A DNA stretch of 64,000 nt. Origin: Dolichospermum sp. DET69. Lineage in GTDB: Bacteria; Cyanobacteriota; Cyanobacteriia; Cyanobacteriales; Nostocaceae. The stretch is taken from NCBI GenBank assembly GCA_017355425.1, contig CP070233.1, positions 4,869,501-4,933,500 on the forward strand. Direction: 5' to 3'. This document shows, one piece after another, positions 1 through 10,030 of the stretch (position 1 is the stretch's first letter; every line of letters begins with the position of its first letter). The notes under the pieces were generated by a model. It was not told the origin of the DNA. It searched no databases and was given only the letters and a program-made list of their open reading frames with translations. Both the position numbers and the translations under genes were made by a program.

Positions 1-246
1 ATAGGTAGTGCTAAACCAGATGTGATAGTTTTAGATGTAATTTTACCTGATAAAAGCGGCTATGAAATTTGTCGGGAATTAAAAGATAATGCCGAAACTA
101 GCAATATTCCTATCGTTTTTTGCTCTACTAAAAGCAGTGATGTAGATAAAATGTGGGGGAATATGTTAGGTGCTGATGCTTATCTAGCTAAACCAGTAGA
201 TAAGGAAGAATTAATGCGGACTTTGAAAGAATTAATTAAATCCTAG
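1..246 (+). CDS. Response regulator receiver protein, CheY-like (5-prime end outside window)
   Basis: The gene enters from the left edge; only the last 81 codons are visible and the true start is outside. The visible part is the C-terminal two thirds of a receiver domain: the phospho-acceptor aspartate is in VIVLDVILPDKSG (visible residue 12), followed by the Thr/Ser region (IVFCSTKSS) and the conserved lysine in YLAKPVDKEE. It ends right after the domain, so it is probably a single-domain CheY/PilH-type regulator with no DNA-binding output. It lies 65 bp before a cheW-like gene in a taxis operon, so it probably relays phosphate from the CheA kinase encoded downstream. A longer PatA-type regulator is possible, since the N-terminus is unseen. 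Confidence 0.85.
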   Translation: MGSAKPDVIVLDVILPDKSGYEICRELKDNAETSNIPIVFCSTKSSDVDKMWGNMLGADAYLAKPVDKEELMRTLKELIKS

Positions 247-311
247 ATTTTTCATTAGTCACTAATTCATAGTGACTAACAAGAATTGTTGAGGGTAAAA
301 GGAAACTAACT

Positions 312-785
312 TTGGAAACCAAACAAAAATTTTTAAGCTTTTCTTTGGGAGTAAATGACACGGCAGTAATTCCTCTAGAACAAATTACAGAAGTTGTGCA
401 AATACCACTCACAGAAATATGTGGTGTTCCCCAAATGCCTAATTGTGTTGTTGGGATTTATAACTGGAGGGGGGAAATGTTGTGGTTGGTTGATTTGGAA
501 GAAATGCTAGGTTATCCACCACTTTTACAAGGATCAAATTTCTTATCAAAAATGATGGCATTAGTGTTAGAACATGATGGGAAGTATTTAGGAATATTAA
601 TCCGTCAACTGATAGATATTGATTGGTTGAATACTCAAGAGATGAAACAAACATCTGGTGAAGTATTCTATCCAGAGATGACACCTTTCTTAAAGGGGTA
701 TTTCATCAATGATGCTGAACAAATGATTTTTAATTTAGATGCTTCAGCAATGTTGCAAAATTCTATGTGGATAACACATAACTAA
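312..785 (+). CDS. cheW: CheW-like chemotaxis coupling protein
   Basis: 157 residues forming one CheW domain (FLSFSLGVNDTAVIPLEQITEV at the start, NWRGEMLWLVDLEEMLG in the middle). CheW proteins bridge receptor tips to CheA at the membrane or in cytoplasmic arrays. The start is a TTG, with a purine-rich AAAAGGA about ten bases upstream; no ATG fits better, because the next Met would cut into the first beta strand. It is second in a run of response regulator, CheW, receptor and CheA, all on the plus strand, and so probably belongs to one signalling complex. The 140-bp gap to the receptor gene carries a dispersed palindrome and a GAA-rich tract. Confidence 0.88.
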   Translation: METKQKFLSFSLGVNDTAVIPLEQITEVVQIPLTEICGVPQMPNCVVGIYNWRGEMLWLVDLEEMLGYPPLLQGSNFLSKMMALVLEHDGKYLGILIRQLIDIDWLNTQEMKQTSGEVFYPEMTPFLKGYFINDAEQMIFNLDASAMLQNSMWITHN

Positions 786-796
786 AGAAAGGAGTA

Positions 797-824
797 GTAG
801 GGGCGTATTGCTATACGCCCCTAC
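797..824. repeat. Dispersed 28-bp palindrome (GTAGGGGCGTATTG type)
   Basis: Near-perfect inverted repeat whose left half is GTAGGGGCGTATTG and whose right half is the complement with one central mismatch. A second copy of the family lies at 15765-15790. Both are intergenic. Such short palindromes are common small dispersed repeats of cyanobacterial genomes. Here it lies just after cheW and could act as a weak transcript-end hairpin, but no T-tract follows. Confidence 0.7.
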
Positions 825-924
825 AGGAGTCAGGAAAAAGAAAGAAGAAGAAGAAGAAGAAGGAATAAAACTACCAATCACCAATCCCTAGTTTACTACT
901 ACTATAATTATTGAGGTTAATAGA

Positions 925-3900
925 ATGACGACTTTATATCAAAACTCAAATGAAGATGCTGGAAATGGTTTTACTACAGCACAAAGCGAAGAAAAAAAAC
1001 AAGGTAATGGCAATGGTGCTAATTATGATTCATCTAGTAAAAGTTTAATTGCTCAGGAATTTAAAATCTGGATACAGCGGTTTCAGGAAATAACCGCCAA
1101 AATGCGTCAAGTTCCAGATTTAGAGAAGTTATTAACTGTGACGGTAGCAGAAGTTAGAGATAAACTTGCTGGAGATGGCGAAGCGCCGCTGCGAGCAGAT
1201 CGCGTCTTAATTTATCAGTTTACCACAGATGATACTGGAACTGTTGTAGCCGAATCCAGAGCCAGCGGTTGGACACCGACAATTAATGAAAATCTGGCAG
1301 CTATTTTGTTTGGTGTCTATACCAGTCAAGATTATTTAGAACCTGTAATTATTGACGATATTAATCAAATTCAAGTCACTCCTTACCAAAAGCAGCTACT
1401 AGATAAATTTCAAGTTAGATCCAGTCTAAGTTTACCGATTTTTCTTGATAGTAAAGTATGGGGTTTATTAGTAGTTCATCGTTGTGGAGTACCTCGACAA
1501 TGGCAGGAAACAGAAACCACGCTTTTATCACAACTTGCCACAGAAATTACTTACAGAGTTCAGGGATTTAAATTACAAAGAGAACTGAAACAGTCTTCTC
1601 TAGCAAAGCAATCAGCAGCGAAAGTTATTACCAAGATTTTACAACAGCCAGATGTAGAAAAAATCTTTCAAACTACTACTCAAGAAGTCCGCCAATTATT
1701 GAAATGCCATCGCGTTGGTGTGTATCGTTTTAATGATGATTGGAGTGGGCAATTTGTCTCTGAATCTGTAGGTAATAATTGGGTAAAAGTGGTAACTCCC
1801 GGTTATCAAATGGTCTGGGAAGATACTCACCTCCAAGATACCAAAGGTGGTAGATATGCCAAAGGTGAAAGCTTTGTTGTTAACGACACCTATAAAGTTG
1901 GTTTAGATCAATGCCACATTGATATTTTAGAACAGTTTGAAGCTAAAGCTTATATCATTTCTCCCATCTTTTCTGGGGAAAAATTATGGGGTTTACTTGC
2001 AGCTTATCAAAATACCGGAGCGCGGGAATGGCAAGATTGGGAAGTAAGTTTTTTAAATCAGATTGGTTCACAATTTGGTGTGGCTGTTTCCCAAGGAGAA
2101 TATTTAGGAAAAGTTCAGAAACAAACAGAACAATTAGGACAAATAGCTAAACAAGAAAAAGCATTAACTCAGATAGTCAGTCGCATTAGACAATCCTTAG
2201 ATGTAGGAGAAATTTTTAAGATTGCTACCCAAGAAATGCGCCAGGTTTTGAAATGCGATCGCGTGGCAGTATTTAAATTTCACCCTGATTTTAGTGGCGA
2301 ATTTGTAGCAGAATCAGTAAGTCAAGGTTGGGTAAGATTAGTTGATACTGCACATAAAGAACTGGTTGAAGATACATTTTTGCAAGAAACTAAGGGAGCG
2401 CGATTTGCTCAGGGAGAAACAATTGCTGTTAATGATATCTATGCTGCCAATATTACTCCTTGCTATTTAGAATTGTTGGAACAATTTGAAGCCAAAGCTT
2501 ATATTACCGTTCCGATTTTCTTTGGTGATGAATTATGGGGTTTATTAGCGGTTTATCAAAATAGTAATTCTCGTGAATGGCAAACATCAGAAGTGAGTTT
2601 CTTGAGTCAAGTAGCTCTACAATTTAGTTTAGCAAAAACCCAGATAGATTATTTAACAGAACTCACAAAAAGAGCAGAAAAAGAAAAAGCTATTAATAGG
2701 ATTGTGAATAGAATTCGTCAATCCTTCGATACAGAAGAAATCTTCCGCACCACTACTCAAGAAATAAGAGCGGCTTTACAATGCGATCGCGTGGGAGTTT
2801 ATCAATTTCACCCTGATTGGAGTGGGACATTTATCGCTGAATCAGTAGGTAGTGGTTGGAAAAAAATAGTCACACCAGAATTCCAAATGGTCTGGACAGA
2901 TACCCACATCCAAGAAACCCAAGGTGGTAGATATGCTAAAGGGGAAAACTTTGTAGTTAATGACATTTATCAAGTCGGCCATGCTCAATGTCATATTGAG
3001 ATTTTAGAGCAGATTGAAGTCAAAGCCTATATAATTGTTCCCATCTTTTTTGAAGACAAATTATGGGGTTTGTTGGCGGCTTATCAAAACACGGGAACAA
3101 GAAAATGGCAAGAATCAGAAGTTAACTTTCTAGCGCAAATAGGCTTACAATTTAGCCTGGCTAAATCTCAAATTGATTATCTCGATAAATTACGAGAGCA
3201 ATCTGCAAAAATCGCCCAAGCAATTGAACAGGAAAAAACTTTCTCCAAAATAGTTAACCAAATTCGTCAATCCTTAAATAGTGGAATAGAGGAAATTTTC
3301 AAATCTACCACTCAGGATATCCGCCAACTCTTCAAATGCGATCGCTGTGCTGTCTATAAATTTACATCTGATTGGGGTGGTAACTTTGTTTCCGAATCAG
3401 TAGCCACAGGTTGGATAAAACTAGTTACACCTGAACTTAAAACCGCCTTTGATGATCCTTGCTTACAAGCAATTAAAGGCGGTGATTATAAGAAGGGTAA
3501 TAAATTAATAGTCAGTGACATTTATCAAGCCAGCTTTGATACTTGCTACATTGAACTATTAGAAGGGTTTGAAGCCAAAGCCTATGCAATTGTTCCTATC
3601 CTCTTCGGTGAAAAACTATGGGGACTATTGGCAGTTTATCAAAACTCCAGCACCCGTCATTGGCAAGAGTCAGAAACAAATCTGTTAGCGCGGATTGGGG
3701 ATCAGTTAGGACTAGCTTTGCAACAAACAGAGTTCTTGCAACAGTTACAAACCCAATCGGCTGAACTATCAGCAGCAGCAAGCAAAGAAAAAGCAGCTAA
3801 AGAACTACTCCAACAGCGTTCTATTCAACTGCTAATTGCTCTCAAACCTGCATTAAAAGGAGATTTAACAGTTCGCGCCCCCATTACAGAAGATGAAATA

Positions 3901-4794
3901 GGCACAATTGCAGACGCTTATAACGGGACTCTGCAAGCCCTACAGCAAATCGTCATCAAGGTACAGTCAGCGTCTCAACAAGTAGCCGAAACTTCCAGTA
4001 ATAGCAGTACATCACTGGTGGGATTGACTCATTTAGCAGAACAACAATCTGATGAAATCACTAAGGCTTTAGGTGATCTGCAACAGATGCTAAACTCTAC
4101 CCAAGCGGTAGTTAGTAACGCTCAATTAGTCCAAATAGCTGTGCAACAAGCTAACAAAACTGTAGATTCTGGCGATACTGCTATGAATGAAACAGTTAAT
4201 GCTATTCAAGCCATTCGAGAAACCGTCGCTCAAACCAGCAAAAAGATTAAACGCCTGAGTGAGTCATCTCAAAAAATCTCCAAAGTGGTAAATTTGATTA
4301 GTAGCTTTGCGACTCAAACCAACGTTCTCGCGCTCAACGCAGCTATTGAAGCTACTAGAGCCGGTGAATATGGTAAAGGCTTTGCAGTGGTAGCTGATGA
4401 AGTGCGTTCTTTATCTCGTCAGTCAGCGGCCGCAACTATCGAAATTGAAAAATTAGTTCAGGAAATTCAAGCAGAAACAGGGGAAGTTGCTGTCGCAATG
4501 GAAACGGGTATTCAGCAAGTTGTCGAAGGGACAAACTTAGTTAATGAAACTCGTCAAAACCTCAATGCCATTGTTTCTGCAACTGCGGAAATTAGTCAAC
4601 TAATTGAACGCATTACTGAAGCTACTCAAATCCAAATGCAGCAATCTGGTACAGTTACTAAATCCATGAATGATGTGGCAGAAATTGCCAACAAAACCTT
4701 TGGAGAATCTCAAGAAATTGCCCATGTTTTCCAAAGCTTAACCGGAATGGCACAGGATTTATTAGCAACTGCTAGTAAGTTTAAGGTGAAGTAA
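925..4794 (+). CDS. Soluble multi-GAF methyl-accepting receptor, putative cyanobacteriochrome taxis receptor
   Basis: 1289 residues, no transmembrane segment. Order: a divergent GAF (about 65-215), four more GAF domains (about 235-395, 420-575, 600-755 and 780-940), a HAMP-like segment (LKGDLTVRAPITEDEIG), then an MCP signalling domain containing the tip FATQTNVLALNAAIEA. GAFs 2-5 each carry a cysteine where cyanobacteriochromes bind bilin: Cys330 and Cys689 are followed by His, Cys513 and Cys874 by Tyr; GAF1 lacks it. The family is PixJ/PtxD-like, and a phototaxis receptor is the likeliest role. Whether all four GAFs bind chromophore cannot be told from sequence. It lies between cheW and cheA genes. 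The GAFs are strongly alike, pointing to internal duplication. Confidence 0.9.
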   Translation: MTTLYQNSNEDAGNGFTTAQSEEKKQGNGNGANYDSSSKSLIAQEFKIWIQRFQEITAKMRQVPDLEKLLTVTVAEVRDKLAGDGEAPLRADRVLIYQFTTDDTGTVVAESRASGWTPTINENLAAILFGVYTSQDYLEPVIIDDINQIQVTPYQKQLLDKFQVRSSLSLPIFLDSKVWGLLVVHRCGVPRQWQETETTLLSQLATEITYRVQGFKLQRELKQSSLAKQSAAKVITKILQQPDVEKIFQTTTQEVRQLLKCHRVGVYRFNDDWSGQFVSESVGNNWVKVVTPGYQMVWEDTHLQDTKGGRYAKGESFVVNDTYKVGLDQCHIDILEQFEAKAYIISPIFSGEKLWGLLAAYQNTGAREWQDWEVSFLNQIGSQFGVAVSQGEYLGKVQKQTEQLGQIAKQEKALTQIVSRIRQSLDVGEIFKIATQEMRQVLKCDRVAVFKFHPDFSGEFVAESVSQGWVRLVDTAHKELVEDTFLQETKGARFAQGETIAVNDIYAANITPCYLELLEQFEAKAYITVPIFFGDELWGLLAVYQNSNSREWQTSEVSFLSQVALQFSLAKTQIDYLTELTKRAEKEKAINRIVNRIRQSFDTEEIFRTTTQEIRAALQCDRVGVYQFHPDWSGTFIAESVGSGWKKIVTPEFQMVWTDTHIQETQGGRYAKGENFVVNDIYQVGHAQCHIEILEQIEVKAYIIVPIFFEDKLWGLLAAYQNTGTRKWQESEVNFLAQIGLQFSLAKSQIDYLDKLREQSAKIAQAIEQEKTFSKIVNQIRQSLNSGIEEIFKSTTQDIRQLFKCDRCAVYKFTSDWGGNFVSESVATGWIKLVTPELKTAFDDPCLQAIKGGDYKKGNKLIVSDIYQASFDTCYIELLEGFEAKAYAIVPILFGEKLWGLLAVYQNSSTRHWQESETNLLARIGDQLGLALQQTEFLQQLQTQSAELSAAASKEKAAKELLQQRSIQLLIALKPALKGDLTVRAPITEDEIGTIADAYNGTLQALQQIVIKVQSASQQVAETSSNSSTSLVGLTHLAEQQSDEITKALGDLQQMLNSTQAVVSNAQLVQIAVQQANKTVDSGDTAMNETVNAIQAIRETVAQTSKKIKRLSESSQKISKVVNLISSFATQTNVLALNAAIEATRAGEYGKGFAVVADEVRSLSRQSAAATIEIEKLVQEIQAETGEVAVAMETGIQQVVEGTNLVNETRQNLNAIVSATAEISQLIERITEATQIQMQQSGTVTKSMNDVAEIANKTFGESQEIAHVFQSLTGMAQDLLATASKFKVK

Positions 4795-4795
4795 A

Positions 4796-4940
4796 CAGGG
4801 AATAGGGAATAGGGAATAGGGAATAGGGAATAGGGAACAAATTTTCTTCCTTCTTCCTTCTTCCTTCGTGTCCTTCGCTCCTATATCCCTCCGGTCCCGT
4901 CAGGGATACGTGGTTCATTAACTCCTGACTCCTAACTCCT
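4796..4940. repeat. Short tandem heptamers and other simple repeats between receptor and cheA genes
   Basis: About five copies of the heptamer AGGGAAT (4796-4836), then a CTTCCTT tract and an ACTCCTA-type heptamer run near 4920-4945. This matches the STRR class of heptanucleotide repeats known from heterocystous cyanobacteria. Nothing here looks coding. Confidence 0.75.
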
Positions 4941-4992
4941 AACTCGGTGAATTCTTACTTAAAATAATTACTAAAATCTAAAAGCAAAAATT

Positions 4993-7900
4993 ATGATTAC
5001 AGATTCAGCAATTCGTGAACAAGGCTATGCCTATTTTCTGGGTGAAGCACCGGAATTGTTACAAACTATTGAACAAGATTTATTTACTTTAGTTGAAAGT
5101 CATAGCACAGCTAAAGTACATAACTTAATGCGAGCAACCCATACAATTAAGGGTGGAGCAGCCAATGTTGGACTAGATACCATCATGACAATTGCCCATT
5201 CTTTAGAAGATATTTTCAAGGCTTTATATAGTCCCAATGTCGTTATTGATGGTGAATTACAAGCCTTACTTATTGAAGGTTATGAATGTTTACAATTAGC
5301 AGTTATATCTGAAGTTACCAATAGTAATATTAATGCTGATGAACTTTTAAATCGAGCGACTACAGCATTTGCTCAAATTCAAGAAAAGTTAGGTGATGCT
5401 TTTGGGGCAGAAACACATATTCCTACATCAGAAGAATTAGGATTTGATATTGTTAAATCTATTTTTGAAGTAGGAGTTAAACAACGGATAGATAGTCTCA
5501 ATCAAGCTATTAATAATCCGCCAAATCCTAGTGAATTTTGTGAATTATTACACTCTCAAAGTGAAGTATTTATCGGGTTAGCAGAATCTTTAAATCTACC
5601 AGGATTGCAAAAACTAGCACGCACAATTATGGCGGCTGTGGATGGGAATCCTGAAAAAGTATTAGAAATTGCTAAAATAGCTTTTACTGATTTACAAGCA
5701 GCACAAAAAGCGGTATTAGCAGGCGATCGCACTTCCGGAGGTTCACCATCTTTAGAATTGCAAAAACTAGCAAATACAAATATTATAGATGATTCTGTCT
5801 CTGTTGTGGTTAAAACCAGCGCTTTAGCTATAGTACCAAAATATGAATCATCTCTAACATCTATACACCAATCTTTTGCCGAAACATTTTTTAATATTAC
5901 CACAGAATTTTATCAATTTTTAATTACTCTGAGTAATGGCAATCATGAACCCTTAAAGCCAATTCATGCCAAAATTTATTTAAAAGTAATTCGCTATATT
6001 TTTGGCTGGTTTAACCACTATAGAGAGATTCCAGAATTAGAACTAAATCTATCTTTATTAATTCCTCCATCTATTCAAAAATATCCCGTTAATTATCTAG
6101 AAAATTGGCTAGGGGAATTTTTCTACTTTATCGAAAATGAAACAGATAGTCAGTCTTTATCTCTTTATCGGCGGGGGATAATTCTAATTATTCTCCTAGC
6201 TATTGCCAAATTCCAATATACTGTTGAGCAAAATAATAGTGCTATCCCCATTATTAAAAGATTAAGACAGCAAATCCGCGAACTAGGTCAAGAATATAAA
6301 AAATATCCACAAGTCACTGAAGCCGAAAAAAAATGGCTTGATCATCATAAATTACAAAATTTATTAGTTATTAAAGAAATAGTTTCGTCATTATCACTCG
6401 AAGACAATAATAATCTCCTGGAATCAATATGGGGAGGAGAATCTATTTTAGATAATAATCCGGAAATAGTCTCTACACCAATCATAGAAACAGGAGAAAC
6501 TGTTAAACATGATAGTTATTTAGAAAGTGTGACATTATCAGCAGTCACTGAAGAGGTAATTACAGATGATGATTCTACAAGAATTAATCAGCAAGTAGAA
6601 GAAAAAACTACCGATTCTGTCAATAGAAACTCCCGTCAACCTTCCTTTGTGCGGGTAGATGTGGAAGGATTAGAACGCCTGAATTATCTCACAGGTGAAT
6701 TACTAATTTACCAAAAAAGGCGCAGTTTATACGATGACCAAGTTATAGAACTAATTGATAGATTAAGTCAGCAACTTAACCAACACCAACTTACTTTATA
6801 TCAATTACGGGACTTACCATTACAAGGTAATAATGTAATATCTCATAATAGCCAATCAGTGAGTAGCGTCAATTTTGATTCTTTAGAAATGGATATATAT
6901 TCAGAGTTTCAATTGATATTACACTCAGCAATGGAAGAAACTCTGCAAATACAAGAAACTTCTGAATCTCTAGAATTACTGATGAGACAAGCTGGTCAAA
7001 TCAGTGAGAAAAAACAGACTTTAACCCTAAATATTATAGATAACTTAGTAGAAGCGAGAATGTTACCTTTAGGAACTATCCTCAGTCGCTTCCCGCAAAT
7101 GGTGCAGAATCTAGCCAATGTTTATGGGAAACAGGTAGAATTGAAACTTACTGGTACAAAAGTTCTGGTTGATAAAGCGATCGCGGAAAAACTCTATGAT
7201 CCTTTATTACAACTGGTACGCAACTCTTTTGATCACGGCATTGAATCTCCAGAAATTCGCCGGGAAAGAGGTAAATCTGCACAAGGTATCATTGAAATTC
7301 GTGCCTATAATCAAGGTAGTCAAACTGTTATTGAAATTCATGATGATGGACAAGGTTTAAACTTAGAAAAAGTTCGTAGTAGAGCTATAGAACTGCATCT
7401 AATCCCCGATGATCATAGTGAAAATTATGTTCATCATCTCAGCGAATCCGAACTAATAGAGATGATGTTTGCTCCGGGATTTTCCACAGCGGGTAAAGTC
7501 AGTGAAATCTCTGGACGCGGTATGGGTTTAGATATTGTCCGTACCCAAATGCAATCACTTAACGGCTCAATTTCTGTGCAATCATCTCCTCATCAGGGAA
7601 CAACTTTTATCCTCAAAATTCCTTTCTCTATGACTACAGATAAACTCATGTTAGTTCAGGCAGGTGGTGTTATTTATGCTTTACTACAAGATAGTATTGA
7701 AAAAATAGTTATTCCCTCTGCTCAACAAATCAAAGAATTTGAAGGCAAACAATTTTTACATTGGCGTACAGATGACGAAGAATTAATGGTCAGCCTCCAA
7801 AAATTAGAGGAGTTAATGTATTATAATGGTGCAGTTCTGAGTACGAATAATCTCCAAAATCTCCGCGATAATTCAGAAGCAGGAATAGTCAAAAATCCTA

Positions 7901-8673
7901 TTCTTCTCCTCCGTCGTCATCAGGGAATGGTAGGAATAGAAGTTGATCAAATTATTGGGGAACAAGAATTAGTAATTAGACCTTTAGGAAGTTCTATTAC
8001 TCCACCAAAATACGTTTACGGTTGTAGTAGTTTAGCTAATGGTAACTTGATCTTAATTATTGACGGCACTATGCTGATTGATACTAAAGAAATGCAAGCA
8101 ACATTGGATGTCATGAGACTACCGATGACACCCCCAGCAAATCAACAATCTTTGCCAATGTCCAAGGAGATAATTTCCTCTACACCCTTAATTACTACAT
8201 CAACTCCTGGAACTAATACCCAAAAACAACTAACTGCTAATGTGTCAGGAAATAGCAAATCACCAAAGGTAATTTTAGTGGTAGATGATGCTATTAGTCT
8301 ACGGCAAACTCTTTCTCTGACTTTGCAAAAATCTGGCTATCAAGTATTACAAGCGCAAAATGGTGTAGAGGCTTTGGAACAGTTGCAGTTACATCCAGAA
8401 ATTGCCGTAGTTATCTCTGATTTAGAAATGCCAAAAATGAACGGATTTGAATTATTAAGCCATATCCGTCAAAATCCAGATTTTGCCAAAAAACCAGTTG
8501 TGGTTCTCACTTCTCGTAGCGCGGATAAACATCGTCAATTAGCTTACGAATTAGGGGCAAATTCTTATTTAACTAAACCCTATTTAGAACATGAATTTTT
8601 GTCCACTGTTGAGAGTTTAGCTAATATCATTAAAAATGATTCGACCCAGGAGCTAATAACAGCAGGGAAGTAA
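4993..8673 (+). CDS. cheA: CheA hybrid histidine kinase (Hpt, kinase core, CheW, receiver)
   Basis: 1226 residues. The Hpt domain (1-130) has His50 in ATHTIKGGAANVG. A long low-similarity middle follows, then the P3 dimerisation and CheA ATPase region (about 553-880) with N-box NSFDHGIESPE (around 742), DGQGLN and GRGMGLDIV (around 841), a CheW-like regulatory domain (about 880-1035) and a C-terminal receiver (about 1095-1215) with Asp1143 in VVISDLEMPKMNG. All kinase motifs look intact. It should phosphorylate its own receiver and the operon's CheY-like protein in response to the GAF receptor. The stop codon TAA sits in AAGTAATGAGGTCTGAAC, so the first unit of the repeat array starts at the end of this gene. 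Confidence 0.93.
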   Translation: MITDSAIREQGYAYFLGEAPELLQTIEQDLFTLVESHSTAKVHNLMRATHTIKGGAANVGLDTIMTIAHSLEDIFKALYSPNVVIDGELQALLIEGYECLQLAVISEVTNSNINADELLNRATTAFAQIQEKLGDAFGAETHIPTSEELGFDIVKSIFEVGVKQRIDSLNQAINNPPNPSEFCELLHSQSEVFIGLAESLNLPGLQKLARTIMAAVDGNPEKVLEIAKIAFTDLQAAQKAVLAGDRTSGGSPSLELQKLANTNIIDDSVSVVVKTSALAIVPKYESSLTSIHQSFAETFFNITTEFYQFLITLSNGNHEPLKPIHAKIYLKVIRYIFGWFNHYREIPELELNLSLLIPPSIQKYPVNYLENWLGEFFYFIENETDSQSLSLYRRGIILIILLAIAKFQYTVEQNNSAIPIIKRLRQQIRELGQEYKKYPQVTEAEKKWLDHHKLQNLLVIKEIVSSLSLEDNNNLLESIWGGESILDNNPEIVSTPIIETGETVKHDSYLESVTLSAVTEEVITDDDSTRINQQVEEKTTDSVNRNSRQPSFVRVDVEGLERLNYLTGELLIYQKRRSLYDDQVIELIDRLSQQLNQHQLTLYQLRDLPLQGNNVISHNSQSVSSVNFDSLEMDIYSEFQLILHSAMEETLQIQETSESLELLMRQAGQISEKKQTLTLNIIDNLVEARMLPLGTILSRFPQMVQNLANVYGKQVELKLTGTKVLVDKAIAEKLYDPLLQLVRNSFDHGIESPEIRRERGKSAQGIIEIRAYNQGSQTVIEIHDDGQGLNLEKVRSRAIELHLIPDDHSENYVHHLSESELIEMMFAPGFSTAGKVSEISGRGMGLDIVRTQMQSLNGSISVQSSPHQGTTFILKIPFSMTTDKLMLVQAGGVIYALLQDSIEKIVIPSAQQIKEFEGKQFLHWRTDDEELMVSLQKLEELMYYNGAVLSTNNLQNLRDNSEAGIVKNPILLLRRHQGMVGIEVDQIIGEQELVIRPLGSSITPPKYVYGCSSLANGNLILIIDGTMLIDTKEMQATLDVMRLPMTPPANQQSLPMSKEIISSTPLITTSTPGTNTQKQLTANVSGNSKSPKVILVVDDAISLRQTLSLTLQKSGYQVLQAQNGVEALEQLQLHPEIAVVISDLEMPKMNGFELLSHIRQNPDFAKKPVVVLTSRSADKHRQLAYELGANSYLTKPYLEHEFLSTVESLANIIKNDSTQELITAGK

Positions 8674-10030
8674 TGAGGTCTGAACTATGATTTGTGTGAT
8701 TTACCTGATTTGGATGATTTTTTGCAAAAGTCATTCTAGCTAGAAGCGTAATGAGGTCTGAACTATGATTTGTGTGATTTACCTGATTTGGATGATTTTT
8801 TGCAAAAGTCATTCTAGCTAGAAGCGTAATGAGGTCTGAACTATGATTTGTGTGATTTACCTGATTTGGATGATTTTTTTGGCAGAAGTCATTCTAGCTA
8901 GAAGCGTAATGAGGTCTGAACTATGATTTGTGTGATTTACCTGATTTGGATGATTTTTTTGGCAGAAGTCATTCTAGCTAGAAGCGTAATGAGGTCTGAA
9001 CTATGATTTGTGTGATTTACCTGATTTGGATGATTTTTTTGGCAGAAGTCATTCTAGCTAGAAGCGTAATGAGGTCTGAACTATGATTTGTGTGATTTAC
9101 CTGATTTGGATGATTTTTTTTGGCAGAAGTCATTCTAGCTAGAAGCGTAATGAGGTCTGAACTATGATTTGTGTGATTTACCTGATTTGGATGATTTTTT
9201 TGGCAGAAGTCATTCTAGCTAGAAGCGTAATGAGGTCTGAACTATGATTTGTGTGATTTACCTGATTTGGATGATTTTTTTGGCAGAAGTCATTCTAGCT
9301 AGAAGCGTAATGAGGTCTGAACTATGATTTGTGTGATTTACCTGATTTGGATGATTTTTTTGGCAGAAGTCATTCTTAGCTAGAAGCGTAATGAGGTCTG
9401 AACTATGATTTGTGTGATTTACCTGATTTGGATGATTTTTTTGGCAGAAGTCATTCTTAGCTAGAAGCGTAATGAGGTCTGAACTATGATTTGTGTGATT
9501 TACCTGATTTGGATGATTTTTTTGGCAGAAGTCATTCTTAGCTAGAAGCGTAATGAGGTCTGAACTATGATTTGTGTGATTTACCTGATTTGGATGATTT
9601 TTTTGGCAGAAGTCATTCTAGCTAGAAGCGTAATGAGGTCTGAACTATGATTTGTGTGATTTACCTGATTTGGATGATTTTTTTGGCAGAAGTCATTCTT
9701 AGCTAGAAGCGTAATGAGGTCTGAACTATGATTTGTGTGATTTACCTGATTTGGATGATTTTTTTGGCAGAAGTCATTCTTAGCTAGAAGCGTAATGAGG
9801 TCTGAACTATGATTTGTGTGATTTACCTGATTTGGATGATTTTTTTGGCAGAAGTCATTCTTAGCTAGAAGCGTAATGAGGTCTGAACTATGATTTGTGT
9901 GATTTACCTGATTTGGATGATTTTTTTGGCAGAAGTCATTCTTAGCTAGAAGCGTAATGAGGTCTGAACTATGATTTGTGTGATTTACCTGATTTGGATG
10001 ATTTTTTTGGCAGAAGTCATTCTTAGCTAG
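8671..10030. repeat. Tandem array 1, left arm: about 17 units of 80-81 bp, core in plus orientation
   Basis: About 17 near-identical units. Each consists of AGCTAGAAGCGTAATGAG, then the core TCTGAACTATGATTTGTG, a T-rich part (GATTTACCTGATTTGGATGA), and GGCAGAAGTCATTCT. Units differ mainly in the length of the T run and in one extra T (ATTCT versus ATTCTT). The first unit overlaps the cheA stop codon. There are no variable spacers, so this is not CRISPR. When a unit is 81 bp the minus strand stays open by chance, giving a repetitive reading frame that is not a gene. The inner part has a 9-bp rhythm (TGATTTxxx). Confidence 0.95.
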
